A DNA stretch of 64,000 nt from Hallella seregens ATCC 51272 (GTDB taxonomy: Bacteria; Bacteroidota; Bacteroidia; Bacteroidales; Bacteroidaceae), in NCBI RefSeq assembly GCF_000518545.1, contig NZ_KI912453.1, forward strand, positions 1 through 64,000, written 5' to 3'. A program made the translations under genes and the position numbers. Below are positions 16,748 through 25,397 of the stretch, in pieces. How positions within the stretch are numbered: position 1 is the first letter of the stretch; each line of letters begins with the position of its first letter. The notes under the pieces are model-generated. The model had not been told where the DNA came from. It saw only the letters and a program-made list of their open reading frames with translations, and did no database searches.

Positions 16748-17773
16748 CTACAAGCGCAGCCGCTCGCGGAAGTTGCCGCTTTTGCTGAGATAAGTCATCA
16801 GGGCCAGCACGCTGCCAAAGGCCACGAGCAGCGAAACCACATAGGCCACGCCGGCAAAGGCATCGTAAAGACCGTGGAGCGTGGCGGGGATGGCCAGGGC
16901 CAAGGCATAGAGCGACTTGCGGTAACGGGGGTAGAGATGGGCGAAGCCCACGAAGTAGCCGCAGATGCCGCCCCACAGGGCATGGAGGAAAGGCAGCGAC
17001 GTGAGCCGGGCGATGTTGAGCAGGAACGCCGTGGTGTAGTCGGCCTGCACGTTGACCGTGGTCTGATACTGCACGCCCTCGAACACCCCGAAGGCGATGC
17101 CCGACATGAGTCCATAGTAGACCAGCGTCTGGGGCAGCATGGGTTCGCGGGCCCGCCGCAGCAGGATGAGCAGGGGCAAGAGCTTGACAAACTCCTCGGT
17201 GAGCCCCACGCCGAGCACGTAGCCCACGATGTTGAGCGGAAAACCGGCCTCTGTGAAGATATAGAAGAAGTTGAGCCGGTTGAGCCCCGAAAAGATGATG
17301 AACACGCCCAGTTGGGTGAGAAAGAATACCGACACCGTGGTACGGGGGTTGACCTGCCGCGTGCGGAACAGGTAATAGAAGAAGAGTCCCCAGATGACGG
17401 CGAAGTAGAGCGACACCGCATAGAACACCAAATAGCCGCCGACAGGCAGCAACATCAGCACCGAGAGCGACAGTCCCACCACGGCCAGCACCAGCAATCG
17501 CTTGTCCTGAAGCCAGCGGCGGTGGGCCATGTCGTCCTTGGGGAAGATAAATTCCGAGCCGATGGCCCGCAGTTGCTGCACCAGCGAGCCGCGATCCCTG
17601 ACACGGGGGCGCAGCCCGCTGCGCTCGAGCAGCATGCCCACGGTGGTTTCTTCGCCCGTGGCGGCATCGCGGGCGCGGTCGTGCACCAGCAGTTTGCCTT
17701 CCTCAACATACCGGGCCACCACCTCTTCCGGATAAGGGCCGTAGGTGTGGCGGTTGCGTATCACGTATATCAT
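16748..17773 (-). CDS. PrsW-family intramembrane metalloprotease with GYF-like N-terminus
   Basis: A 341-residue protein. The first ~60 residues (IYVIRNRHTYGPYPEEVVA, RDAATGEETTVGMLL) resemble the GYF_2 domain often fused to bacterial membrane proteins. The rest is a multi-pass membrane domain with PrsW signatures: GLTEEFVKLLPLLILL with the paired glutamates, LPFLHALWGGICGYFVG, and a late histidine in TLHGLYDAFAG. PrsW proteases start regulated proteolysis of anti-sigma factors in firmicutes; the substrate here is unknown. The start 17773 is chosen because the frame upstream (to 17866) reaches past the divergent promoter TACTTTTG at 17825-17832. Confidence 0.85.
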   Translation of the reverse strand: MIYVIRNRHTYGPYPEEVVARYVEEGKLLVHDRARDAATGEETTVGMLLERSGLRPRVRDRGSLVQQLRAIGSEFIFPKDDMAHRRWLQDKRLLVLAVVGLSLSVLMLLPVGGYLVFYAVSLYFAVIWGLFFYYLFRTRQVNPRTTVSVFFLTQLGVFIIFSGLNRLNFFYIFTEAGFPLNIVGYVLGVGLTEEFVKLLPLLILLRRAREPMLPQTLVYYGLMSGIAFGVFEGVQYQTTVNVQADYTTAFLLNIARLTSLPFLHALWGGICGYFVGFAHLYPRYRKSLYALALAIPATLHGLYDAFAGVAYVVSLLVAFGSVLALMTYLSKSGNFRERLRL

Positions 17774-17824
17774 AGCTGTTTGTCGGCCTCGGTGCACGGC
17801 GACATTGCCGGCGCGTAGCCGCGG

Positions 17825-17884
17825 CAAAAGTAAGCATAAATCCGCAAAAAGGGGCCCCGGAACCAAACTTTATTGCTACTTTTG
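17825..17884. promoter_or_regulatory. Divergent promoters for prsW-like gene and ridA
   Basis: TACTTTTG is found on the minus strand at 17825-17832 (toward the PrsW gene) and on the plus strand at 17877-17884 (toward ridA), 44 bp apart and back to back. Confidence 0.65.
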
Positions 17885-17920
17885 CAGCCATCCATTCATT
17901 CTTTAAAACATCAACACACC

Positions 17921-18298
17921 ATGAACGCTATCCACACCGAGCAAGCACCGGCCGCCATCGGCCCTTACAGCCAGGCCATTCACGCCGGCCGGCTGGTCTT
18001 CGTGAGCGGGCAGTTGCCCGTAGACCCTGCCACCGGCACCTTTGCCGAGGGCGGCATCAAGGAGCTCACGCGCCAAAGCCTTACCAATATGAAGCACATT
18101 CTCGAGGCCGAAGGCCTCACCATGGCACAGGTGGTGAAGACCACCGTGTTCCTTGCCGACATGGCCGACTTCGCCGAAATGAACGAGGTCTACGCCCAGT
18201 TCTTCTCGCAGCCGTTCCCGGCCCGCTCGGCCATCGCCGTCAAGACGCTGCCCAAGAACGCCCGCGTCGAGATAGAGTGCATCGCCTCAGAGGATTGA
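17921..18298 (+). CDS. ridA: RidA family enamine/imine deaminase
   Basis: Hydrolyses reactive 2-aminoacrylate-type enamines formed by PLP enzymes. The 125-residue length is typical, and the signatures are all present: AIGPYSQAI near the N-terminus, VFVSGQLPVDPATG, the central NMKHILEAEGLTMAQVVKTTVFL, and PFPARSAIAVKTLPKNARVEIECIA containing the conserved arginine and glutamate. ATG 17921 follows the TACTTTTG promoter by 37 nt. It is a single-gene unit; a 10-bp hairpin (18305-18339) follows the stop. Confidence 0.95.
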   Translation: MNAIHTEQAPAAIGPYSQAIHAGRLVFVSGQLPVDPATGTFAEGGIKELTRQSLTNMKHILEAEGLTMAQVVKTTVFLADMADFAEMNEVYAQFFSQPFPARSAIAVKTLPKNARVEIECIASED

Positions 18299-18340
18299 GC
18301 CAGCGTGCCCTGCACCCACGGCTCCCGGATGCAGGGCACG

Positions 18341-18374
18341 AAAAAGCCCGGCCTCCTTGCGGAGAAACCGGGCT
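18341..18374 (-). terminator. tRNA-Phe terminator
   Basis: On the minus strand AGCCCGG (18374-18368) pairs with CCGGGCT (18351-18345), with an inner CTCC/GGAG pairing, followed by TTTT (18344-18341). Confidence 0.75.
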
Positions 18375-18388
18375 GGTGAAAGGAGGAG

Positions 18389-18461
18389 TGGTGCCTCTTG
18401 GAGTTGAACCAAGGACACATGGATTTTCAGTCCATTGCTCTACCACCTGAGCTAAGGCACC
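18389..18461 (-). tRNA. tRNA-Phe (anticodon GAA)
   Basis: Minus-strand cloverleaf of 73 nt: acceptor GGTGCCT/AGGCACC, D arm TAGCTCAGGTGG, anticodon loop CTGAAAA (GAA) and T-loop GGTTCAACTCC. CCA is not encoded. A TACCTTTG box lies at 18493-18500. Confidence 0.95.
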
Positions 18462-18492
18462 TCTTGCTTGCCATTTCTTGGTTTTGTGAGTG

Positions 18493-18500
18493 CAAAGGTA
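18493..18500 (-). promoter_or_regulatory. -7 box of tRNA-Phe
   Basis: Minus-strand TACCTTTG about 32 nt upstream of the tRNA 5' end. Confidence 0.6.
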
Positions 18501-18717
18501 GACTTTAATATTGAAAGGAAAGAACAATCGGGGGAGAATGTGTTGCGGCTTAATGTTTGTTAACACATTCTCTCCCGTCGGTATTACAGGCGGCCGACGC
18601 ACGACCGCGGGCAACTGCCGGACGCTCTGACGACGACCGTCGGACGCTTCACGGACTACTGCCGGGCACCCCGCCGACGGTTGCCGGGCGGGCGACAAGG
18701 GCTTGCAGCGCGGCGTG

Positions 18718-19830
18718 TCAGCGCAGGGGGTTCCAGCCTTGGGCCGTGATGTCGAACTCCTGGCCGTCGCGGGCGATGAGCCGCGTGCCGAGCGACTCTT
18801 TCGTGATGTAGCCTATCTGCTTGATGCCAAGGCTCTCCAGCTCGTCGAGTTTCGCGTGGTCGCCGATGGGGCAAGTGAAGAGCAGCTCATAATCCTCGCC
18901 TCCGTTCATGGCACAGGTGGTGACGTTCATGTTGAATTCCTCGGCCATGACCGCCGTCTGATAGTCTATCGGGAGCTGCTTTTCATAGATGCGGCAGCCG
19001 CAATGGCTCTGCCGGCAGATGTGGATGAGCTCGGAGCTGAGTCCGTCGGAGATGTCCATCATGGCCGTGGGACGGATGCCCCGTTCGCGCAGCAGGGCCA
19101 CCACGTCGCCGCGTGCCTCGGGCTTGAGCTGGCGTTCGAGCAGGTATTCCTTGCCCGCGAAGTCGGGTTGGAAGTCGGTGAGCCTGGCGCCCTCCTGCTG
19201 CAGATGCCTCACCAGCACGTCGTTGCCGGCTTTCTGCGCCTCGCGAATCTTGCCGTTCAGCTCGTCTATCTGCCGGTAGTACACGGTTTTCTCGCGTTCG
19301 AGCAGCTGCAGGCCCATGTAGGCCGCGCCGAGGTCGCCCGACACACACACGAGATCGGTCTCGCGGGCGCCGCTGCGATACACGATGTCGGCCTTCGGGG
19401 CATCGCCGATACAGGTGATGCTGATGGCCAGGCCAGTGAGCGACGAGGTGGTGTCGCCGCCCACGATGTCGACATTCCACTTGTCGCAGGCCGCCCGCAG
19501 ACCGCGGTAGAAGGCCTCCAAGTCCTCCACCTTGAACCGCTTGCCCAGGGCCAGCGACACCGTCAGCTGGCGCGGCGTGCCGTTCATGGCAAACACGTCG
19601 GAGAGGTTTTCCATGGCCGCCTTGTAGCCGAGTTCCTGCAAAGTGATGTAGGTGAGGTCGAAATGAATGCCCTCCATGAGCATGTCGGTGGTGACAAGCA
19701 CCTCCGTGTCGGGGTAGTGCATCACGGCGCAATCGTCGCCCACGCCCCGAAGCGAGGACTCGTTCTTGAGCTGTATGTCGTTGGTGAGCCGGTCTATGAG
19801 GCCGAACTCACCGAGCTTGGCGATTTCCAT
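18718..19830 (-). CDS. thiL: Thiamine-monophosphate kinase
   Basis: ATP-dependent phosphorylation of thiamine monophosphate to the diphosphate cofactor. The 370-residue protein has the AIR synthase-like fold motifs of ThiL: an N-terminal GEFGLIDRLT, the metal/ATP-binding GVGDDCAV, VTTDMLMEGIHFDL, DIVGGDTTSSLTGL, and the second-half MMDISDGLSSEL. It is longer than the E. coli enzyme because of an insertion around 190-240 (KTVYYRQIDELNGKIREAQ). Last gene of the sppA-lpxK-pnp-thiL operon, 75 nt after the preceding stop. No TPP riboswitch is visible. Confidence 0.93.
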   Translation of the reverse strand: MEIAKLGEFGLIDRLTNDIQLKNESSLRGVGDDCAVMHYPDTEVLVTTDMLMEGIHFDLTYITLQELGYKAAMENLSDVFAMNGTPRQLTVSLALGKRFKVEDLEAFYRGLRAACDKWNVDIVGGDTTSSLTGLAISITCIGDAPKADIVYRSGARETDLVCVSGDLGAAYMGLQLLEREKTVYYRQIDELNGKIREAQKAGNDVLVRHLQQEGARLTDFQPDFAGKEYLLERQLKPEARGDVVALLRERGIRPTAMMDISDGLSSELIHICRQSHCGCRIYEKQLPIDYQTAVMAEEFNMNVTTCAMNGGEDYELLFTCPIGDHAKLDELESLGIKQIGYITKESLGTRLIARDGQEFDITAQGWNPLR

Positions 19831-19905
19831 TCTTGGGAGTTAAAGGAGTAAAGGAGTTAAAGGAGTCAGAAAACACGCCCCAAGGAGACGGTGAAGGCAG
19901 GTTTT

Positions 19906-20715
19906 CTACGCCCTCCTAATCATCTCGCGCATGATTTCCGTCATCTTGGGCTGGGCGGCATTGGCGGCCCGCTGCACGTCTTCGTGGCTCACCTCGGCGG
20001 GCACGTCGAAGCCGCCCAGGTCGGTAATGATGCTGATGCCGAACACTTTGATGCCGCAGTGACAGGCCACGATGACCTCGGGCACGGTCGACATGCCCAC
20101 GGCGTCGCCGCCCATGAGGCGGTACATGCGGTATTCGGCCGGCGTCTCGAACGTGGGGCCCTGCACGCCCACGTACACGCCGTGCTGCAGGCGTATGTTT
20201 TTCTCGGCCGCAATGTCGTCGGCCAGGCTGATGAGTGCGCTGTCGTAGGCCTCGTGCATGTCGGGAAAGCGCGGGCCGGCAGGGAAGTTGGGCCCGTTGA
20301 GCGGGTGCTCGGGGAAGAAGTTGATGTGGTCGGTGATGACCATGAGGTCGCCTATGGAGAAGTCGGGATTCATGCCGCCGGAGGCGTTGCTCACGAAGAG
20401 CGTCTCGATGCCCAGCTCGTGCATCACGCGGATGGGGAACGTAACCTCCTTCATGGAGTAGCCCTCATAGAAGTGGAAACGGCCCTCCATGGCCATGATG
20501 TCCTTGCCGCCGAGCCTGCCAAAGATGAGTTTTCCGGCATGTCCCTCCACCGTAGACACGGGGAAGTTGGGGATTTCCTGATACGGGAACTCGTAGGTAT
20601 CAGTTATCTCTGAAGCTAATTGTCCCAGGCCGGTTCCCAGCACGATGGCCGTCTTGGGGCTTGTCGTCATCCTTTCTCTTAACCAGGATGCTGTTTCTTG
20701 AATTTTTTCGCACAT
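19906..20715 (-). CDS. Purine-nucleoside phosphorylase
   Basis: Cleaves inosine/guanosine with phosphate for purine salvage. The 269-residue protein is of the trimeric PNP type: AIVLGTGLGQLASEI with the phosphate-binding motif near the N-terminus, VEGHAGKLIFGRLGGKDI, MEGRFHFYEGYSM, FVSNASGGMNPDFSIGDLM, the GPTFETPAEYRM purine-binding stretch, and VGMSTVPEVIVA. Its first ~115 nt lie inside the 3' end of lpxK in another frame. The start at 20715 matches the family's usual N-terminus (EKIQETASWLRERM...). Confidence 0.93.
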   Translation of the reverse strand: MCEKIQETASWLRERMTTSPKTAIVLGTGLGQLASEITDTYEFPYQEIPNFPVSTVEGHAGKLIFGRLGGKDIMAMEGRFHFYEGYSMKEVTFPIRVMHELGIETLFVSNASGGMNPDFSIGDLMVITDHINFFPEHPLNGPNFPAGPRFPDMHEAYDSALISLADDIAAEKNIRLQHGVYVGVQGPTFETPAEYRMYRLMGGDAVGMSTVPEVIVACHCGIKVFGISIITDLGGFDVPAEVSHEDVQRAANAAQPKMTEIMREMIRRA

Positions 20716-21772
20716 AGCTTATGATTTTATTGTTGAAGTATTCCTCCTGTCCGAGCATGAAACGCACGCGGATGGGCAGCACGTAGAGGCCGGCACGCAC
20801 CTCGGGGCTGAGCCCGTCAAGCCCCGCAAGACGCGCGGAATCTTTCTCGGTGGTGACGACAACCTTGGGCGAGGGCATGGCGGCGAAGGCGGCATTGAGG
20901 CGTTCCACGTCGCGCCGGCTGAAGAGATGGTGGTCGCCGAAGGCCATGGGCACGACGGAACGGCAGCGTGGCCGCAGGTCGTTGTGCATCTGCTCGGGCG
21001 AGGCTATGCCCGTGAGCAGCAGCACGTGCTTGCCCGCCAACTCCAGCCGCGGCGGGGCCCCGGCATGGACAGGACGGGGCTCGTCGTAGTCGATGCAGGT
21101 GAAGAAGAGCTCCTGGTAGGGGTAGAGGTCCATGGCTTTGGTAAGCACCCGGAACTCCATGGGCTTGAGGTCCTTGGGGCATTTGGTCACGATGACGATG
21201 TCGGCGCGGTTCTTTCCGCGCATGGGCTCGCGCAGATGGCCGGCCGGCAACAGCCGGTCGTAGATGATGAGTCGGTGATAGTCGACGAGCAGGATGTTGA
21301 TGCCGGGCTTGACATAACGGTGCTGAAAGGCGTCGTCGAGCAGGATAACGTCGACGTCGCGCGTCGCCTCGTCGCCCGTGAGACGGTCTATTCCCTCGCA
21401 GCGGCTGCGGTCCACGGCCACGTAGATGCCGGGAAACTTCTGCTTCATCTGGTAGGGCTCGTCGCCGATGTCGGGCATGGGAGTGTCGGGCGAGGCCAGC
21501 ACATAGCCACGGCTCTTGCGCTTGTAGCCACGCGAGAGCACGCCCACGCGCACCACGTCCTTGAGCAGCCGCACGAGGTATTCCACGTGGGGCGTCTTGC
21601 CCGACCCGCCCACGGTGATGTTGCCCACGGAGATAACGGGGATGTCGAAGGCGCGCTGCCGCAGCAGCCCCAGGTCGAAGAGCCGGTTGCGCAGCCCCAC
21701 GCCCAGCCCGTAGAGCCAGCTGAGGGGCAGCAGCCAGTCGTTGATCCTGATGAGGTCGCCTTCGGTACGCAT
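20600..21772 (-). CDS. lpxK: Tetraacyldisaccharide 4'-kinase
   Basis: Adds the 4' phosphate to the lipid A precursor at the inner membrane. The 390-residue protein shows an N-terminal hydrophobic stretch, the P-loop VGNITVGGSGKTPHVEYL, VGVLSRGYKRKSRGYV, and the hallmark LLDDAFQHRYVKPGINILLV. The last ~38 residues (KNSRNSILVKRKDDD onward) are read through the beginning of the downstream purine phosphorylase gene in a different frame, a 116-nt overlap that lengthens LpxK beyond where homologues normally end. It lies 36 nt after sppA in the same operon. Confidence 0.92.
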   Translation of the reverse strand: MRTEGDLIRINDWLLPLSWLYGLGVGLRNRLFDLGLLRQRAFDIPVISVGNITVGGSGKTPHVEYLVRLLKDVVRVGVLSRGYKRKSRGYVLASPDTPMPDIGDEPYQMKQKFPGIYVAVDRSRCEGIDRLTGDEATRDVDVILLDDAFQHRYVKPGINILLVDYHRLIIYDRLLPAGHLREPMRGKNRADIVIVTKCPKDLKPMEFRVLTKAMDLYPYQELFFTCIDYDEPRPVHAGAPPRLELAGKHVLLLTGIASPEQMHNDLRPRCRSVVPMAFGDHHLFSRRDVERLNAAFAAMPSPKVVVTTEKDSARLAGLDGLSPEVRAGLYVLPIRVRFMLGQEEYFNNKIISYVRKNSRNSILVKRKDDDKPQDGHRAGNRPGTISFRDN

Positions 21773-21808
21773 GGTGCAGGGGGTATTATATAATAAGGTG
21801 TAGCCGCC

Positions 21809-23587
21809 CTACCGCGCGCGCAGCAGCAGGGGCATGCGAGCCTGGAGCCACGACTGGCCCTCGGCGGCGCGCATGAGCATGAAGGGTTCGTAGAGGCTGC
21901 CGAGCGTCTGGCGCAGCTGGCCGTCGAGCACGGAGCCGGTGGACGAGCTGCCCTCGTCGAGCAGCTGCTCCCAGAAATCCTTGGGGGCGGGGTAGCCGGC
22001 GGTGTAATAGTCGTCGAGACGGGCCAGCCGGGCCGCCTTGGCCACGGCCTGGTCCACTCCGCCCAGCGCGTCGACGAGTCCCAGTTTGAGCGCGTCGCTG
22101 CCCAGGAACACGTGGCCCTGGGCCCGCTCCTCCACCTGGGCCATGGTCATGCGGCGGCCCTGCGCCACGCGGCTCTTGAAGAGCAGGTAGCCCCGATCCA
22201 CGGCGGCCTGCACGTAGCCGGCCTGTTCGGGCGTCATGGGTTTCACCTCGGAGCCCATCGTGGCGTTGCGGTTGGTCTTCACTTCGTCGTACTTAAAGCC
22301 CAGCAGCCGCGTCATGAGCTCCGAGCGGTCGCGGAGGATGCCGAAGATGCCGATGCTTCCCGTGATGGTGCCGGGCTCGGCAAAGATGTAGTTGGCCCCA
22401 CAGGCCATGTAGTAGCCGCCCGATGCCGCCGCGCCGCCCATGGAGACCACGACGGGCTTCTTGCTGCGCAACTTCCCGATTTGGTGCCACAGTTGCTCGG
22501 AGGCATACGAGCTGCCGCCGCCCGAGTTGATGCGAATCACGACGGCCTTCACCTGGTCGTCGTCGGCCAGCGAGGCCAGGTCGCGGCACACGTCCTTGCC
22601 CACGATGAGGTGACTGGAAGTGAAAAGGCTCTGCGTCGGAACCTCGTCCACGATCTCGCCATAGGCGTAATACACGGCCACCTCGTTGTCGCTGTCGGTG
22701 GTTTCGGGCTCGGGCACGTCGGCCATGTCGGCCACAGTGAGCTGGTTGATGTCGTCGTCGGCCTCCTGTTTCAGCAGTTTGTTCACAAGGGGCTTCACTT
22801 GGTCGTCGTAGACCAGCGCGTCGACCATCTTCAGCCGCACCATGTTCTTGGGGTCCTCGAGCGACACCACGCGGTCGGCATAGGCGTTGAGCGAGTCCAC
22901 GCTGATGCCCCGGCTGCGGCCCACGGCCTGGCAGATGGTGCTCCACCAGCCGCCAAGATAGCGTTCGGTCTGCTGGCGGCTGGGCTCGCTCATGCGGTCT
23001 TCGGTGTAGGTCTCGGTGGCGCTCTTGTACTTGCCACACTTGAACGGCACCATCTTGATGCCAATCTTGGCATAGGCGTCGCGCAGGAAAGTGACCTGCC
23101 CGCCCAGTCCGTGCCAGTCCACGAGGCCCTGCGGGTTCATGTATATCTTGTTGGCGGTGGTGGCCAGATAGTAGCAGAGCTGGGAATACTCCTCGCCGTA
23201 GGCCACGATCCACTTGCCCGACTTGCGGAAATCCATCAGTGCGCCGCGCAGTTCCTCGGCCTGGGCCATGTCGGCATCCAGGTCGCCGGCCTCGATGTAG
23301 ATGCCCTTGATGTCGTCGTTGGCCTTGGCCTTGCGCACGGCGGCGAGCATCTCGCGCAGCCCCTGCGGGCTGTCGCCCGTGAGTTGGTCGCGCAGCGTGC
23401 CCTCAGACTGCTCCGCGAGGGGCCCGTCGAGGGTGAGCACCAGCACCGAGTTGGAGGCCACGCTGCGCGTGCTCGAGGCGGAGGCCACCATGCCCACCAC
23501 GGCCATGATGCCGATGCCGGCCACGACCACACTAAAGAGGAAGAGGCCCACCACGGTGGCGCCCACGTGTTTCAGAAAGTCTTTCAT
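21809..23587 (-). CDS. sppA: Signal peptide peptidase SppA (67 kDa type)
   Basis: Membrane serine protease that degrades cleaved signal peptides. The 592-residue protein has an N-terminal membrane helix (VGATVVGLFLFSVVVAGIGIMAVVGMV) and two tandem S49 domains. The catalytic lysine is expected in PFKCGKYKSATETYT of the first domain and the serine in SMGGAAASGGYYMACGA of the second, followed by GTITGSIGIFGI. The frame runs open to 23812, but ATG 23587 is chosen since the helix starts there and TATATTTG (23627-23634) precedes it. First gene of the operon with lpxK, pnp and thiL. Confidence 0.93.
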   Translation of the reverse strand: MKDFLKHVGATVVGLFLFSVVVAGIGIMAVVGMVASASSTRSVASNSVLVLTLDGPLAEQSEGTLRDQLTGDSPQGLREMLAAVRKAKANDDIKGIYIEAGDLDADMAQAEELRGALMDFRKSGKWIVAYGEEYSQLCYYLATTANKIYMNPQGLVDWHGLGGQVTFLRDAYAKIGIKMVPFKCGKYKSATETYTEDRMSEPSRQQTERYLGGWWSTICQAVGRSRGISVDSLNAYADRVVSLEDPKNMVRLKMVDALVYDDQVKPLVNKLLKQEADDDINQLTVADMADVPEPETTDSDNEVAVYYAYGEIVDEVPTQSLFTSSHLIVGKDVCRDLASLADDDQVKAVVIRINSGGGSSYASEQLWHQIGKLRSKKPVVVSMGGAAASGGYYMACGANYIFAEPGTITGSIGIFGILRDRSELMTRLLGFKYDEVKTNRNATMGSEVKPMTPEQAGYVQAAVDRGYLLFKSRVAQGRRMTMAQVEERAQGHVFLGSDALKLGLVDALGGVDQAVAKAARLARLDDYYTAGYPAPKDFWEQLLDEGSSSTGSVLDGQLRQTLGSLYEPFMLMRAAEGQSWLQARMPLLLRAR

Positions 23588-23626
23588 TCGTTTGTCGTTA
23601 AATCTCTCGTTGGTTGATACAATGTG

Positions 23627-23634
23627 CAAATATA
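23627..23634 (-). promoter_or_regulatory. -7 box of sppA operon
   Basis: Minus-strand TATATTTG about 40 nt upstream of the sppA ATG. Confidence 0.6.
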
Positions 23635-23786
23635 CACGATTTTTCCGAAACTTCCTGCCGTTCTGCTTGGTTTTCTTTGGCAAATTGCTTATTTTTGCCA
23701 CATGAAACGCAGCCCTCGGGCCGCAGGGGCGGCTCCGGGGTGCGGCGGCAGCAGGGCGGCCCTGCGGCCGGGACATCGCCGCCACA

Positions 23787-23918
23787 CCATAATCGCGCAG
23801 CCACCACGCCATAATCGCGCGGTCAAAACGGCGTAATCGCCACGCCGTTACGCCGCAATCGCAGGCCCGTTACGGCGCCATCGCAAGGCCCCCACGCCGC
23901 CATTGCCCGGCCCGCGTC
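23787..23918 (+). repeat. 22-bp tandem repeat array (family B, 6 units)
   Basis: Six units in perfect 22-bp phase starting at 23787, 23809, 23831, 23853, 23875 and 23897. The recurring core is CGNNATCGC followed by CGTTACG or a variant near the unit end. No spacers intervene, so it is not CRISPR. A separate GC hairpin (GGCCGCAGGG about 23719 with CCCTGCGGCC about 23760) precedes the array. No gene is seen in 23635-23995. Confidence 0.75.
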
Positions 23919-23995
23919 GCGACGCCGTGCCGACCCGGGCCGGGCACGCTACCTGAATCCACTCTAAAAACAAACTCATTGATACACCAAACACT

Positions 23996-25372
23996 ATGAA
24001 ACAAATCCTCCTGGGAGCCCTCATGCTCCTCGCCTGCCTGGGCGCAGAGGCCCGGCAGAAACCGCAGCTCTGGCCCGACGGCACCCCCATCGACGCTTGG
24101 TTCGACGACACCACGGCCGTGGACGTGGCCACGCTGGGCCGCCGCTACGTGGTGACCGACTACGGCTGCCGCCCCGACACCCTGCGCGTGCAGACGCGCG
24201 CCCTGCAAGCCGTCATCGACCGCGCCGCGCGCGAGGGCGGCGGCGTGGTGGTGGTGCCGCGCGGAACATTCGTCTCGGGCAGCCTCTACTTCCGCCAGGG
24301 CACCCACCTGCTCGTCGAAGAGGGCGGATGCCTCAAGGGCTCTTCGCGCATCGAGGACTTCGATTTGAAGCAGACGCGCATCGAGGGCGAGACGTGCCGG
24401 TACTACACGGCTCTGGTCAATGCCGACTCCATCGACGGCTTTGTCATGGCCGGGCCCGGCACCATCGACGGCAACGGCTACCACTACTGGCGGCAGTTCT
24501 GGCTGCGGCGCGAGTGGAACCGGCAGTGCACCAACAAGGACGAGCAGCGGCCGCGGCTGGTCTACATCTCGCGCTGCAAGAACGTGACGGTGCAGCAGCT
24601 GCGGCTGCAGAACAGCCCGTTCTGGACCAACCACCTCTACAAATGCGAGCGCGTGAAGTACCTCGGCTGCCACATCTACTCGCCCACAGAGGGCGTGAAA
24701 GGCCCCAGCACCGATGCCATCGACATCGACGTGTGCCGCGACGTGCTCGTCAACGGCTGCTACATGAGCGTGAACGACGACGCCATCGCCCTCAAGGGAG
24801 GCAAGGGAACCTATGCCGACAAGAACCCCGACAACGGGGCCAACCGCAACATCATCGTGCAGAACTGCCGCTACGGCACCGTGCACGGCTGCATGACGCT
24901 GGGCTCGGAGAGCATCGAGAACCGCAATATCATCCTGCGCAACATCGAGGCGGGCAGCGTGAGCCGCGTGCTCTGGCTCAAGATGCGCCCCGACACACCC
25001 CAGCACTATGAATACGTGACGGTGGAAAACGTCACGGGACAGACCAAGTCGTTCCTCGTGGTGCGCCCCTGGACACAGTTCTACAAGCGCGAGGAGCGTG
25101 CCGACATGCCGCTGTCGCGCTGCAACAACATCACCCTGCGCAACGTGAACATGGCGTGCCGCAACTTCTTCGACGTGGGCACGTCGGACAAATACGCGCT
25201 GCGCGACTTCACCTTCGACCGTGTCACCGTCACCGACGAGGCCCGCGCCTTCTCGCCCACGCTCATCCCCGGCACCGTGGTCAGGGGTCTCACCGTCAAC
25301 GGCGAGCGGCTGCCCGACACCCCGGCCGCCGCTGCCAAGACCCCTAAAAACCCTAAAAACACCAAACGCTGA
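23996..25372 (+). CDS. Glycoside hydrolase family 28 (polygalacturonase-like)
   Basis: Probably hydrolyses galacturonan or rhamnogalacturonan linkages in pectin. The 458-residue protein has a signal peptide (MKQILLGALMLLACLGAEA) and a right-handed beta-helix with GH28 features: DYGCRPDTLRVQTRALQAVI at the start, GPGTIDGNGYHYWRQFW, STDAIDIDVC, the catalytic NDDAIALKGG and TVHGCMTLGSE, and SRVLWLKM near the positively charged substrate site. The proline/lysine-rich tail is short and variable. It is first of three genes (GH28, esterase, GH2) on one strand and shares an 18-bp leader motif with the GH2 gene. Confidence 0.9.
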   Translation: MKQILLGALMLLACLGAEARQKPQLWPDGTPIDAWFDDTTAVDVATLGRRYVVTDYGCRPDTLRVQTRALQAVIDRAAREGGGVVVVPRGTFVSGSLYFRQGTHLLVEEGGCLKGSSRIEDFDLKQTRIEGETCRYYTALVNADSIDGFVMAGPGTIDGNGYHYWRQFWLRREWNRQCTNKDEQRPRLVYISRCKNVTVQQLRLQNSPFWTNHLYKCERVKYLGCHIYSPTEGVKGPSTDAIDIDVCRDVLVNGCYMSVNDDAIALKGGKGTYADKNPDNGANRNIIVQNCRYGTVHGCMTLGSESIENRNIILRNIEAGSVSRVLWLKMRPDTPQHYEYVTVENVTGQTKSFLVVRPWTQFYKREERADMPLSRCNNITLRNVNMACRNFFDVGTSDKYALRDFTFDRVTVTDEARAFSPTLIPGTVVRGLTVNGERLPDTPAAAAKTPKNPKNTKR

Positions 25373-25397
25373 ACCCCGACCCCATCACCCATACCCC

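Noticed and set aside
23787-23918. Possible CRISPR array
   Set aside because: Units abut without unique spacers, the repeat is not strictly conserved and no cas genes are in the window. The same applies to 2653, 39301, 60658 and the 42-bp array.
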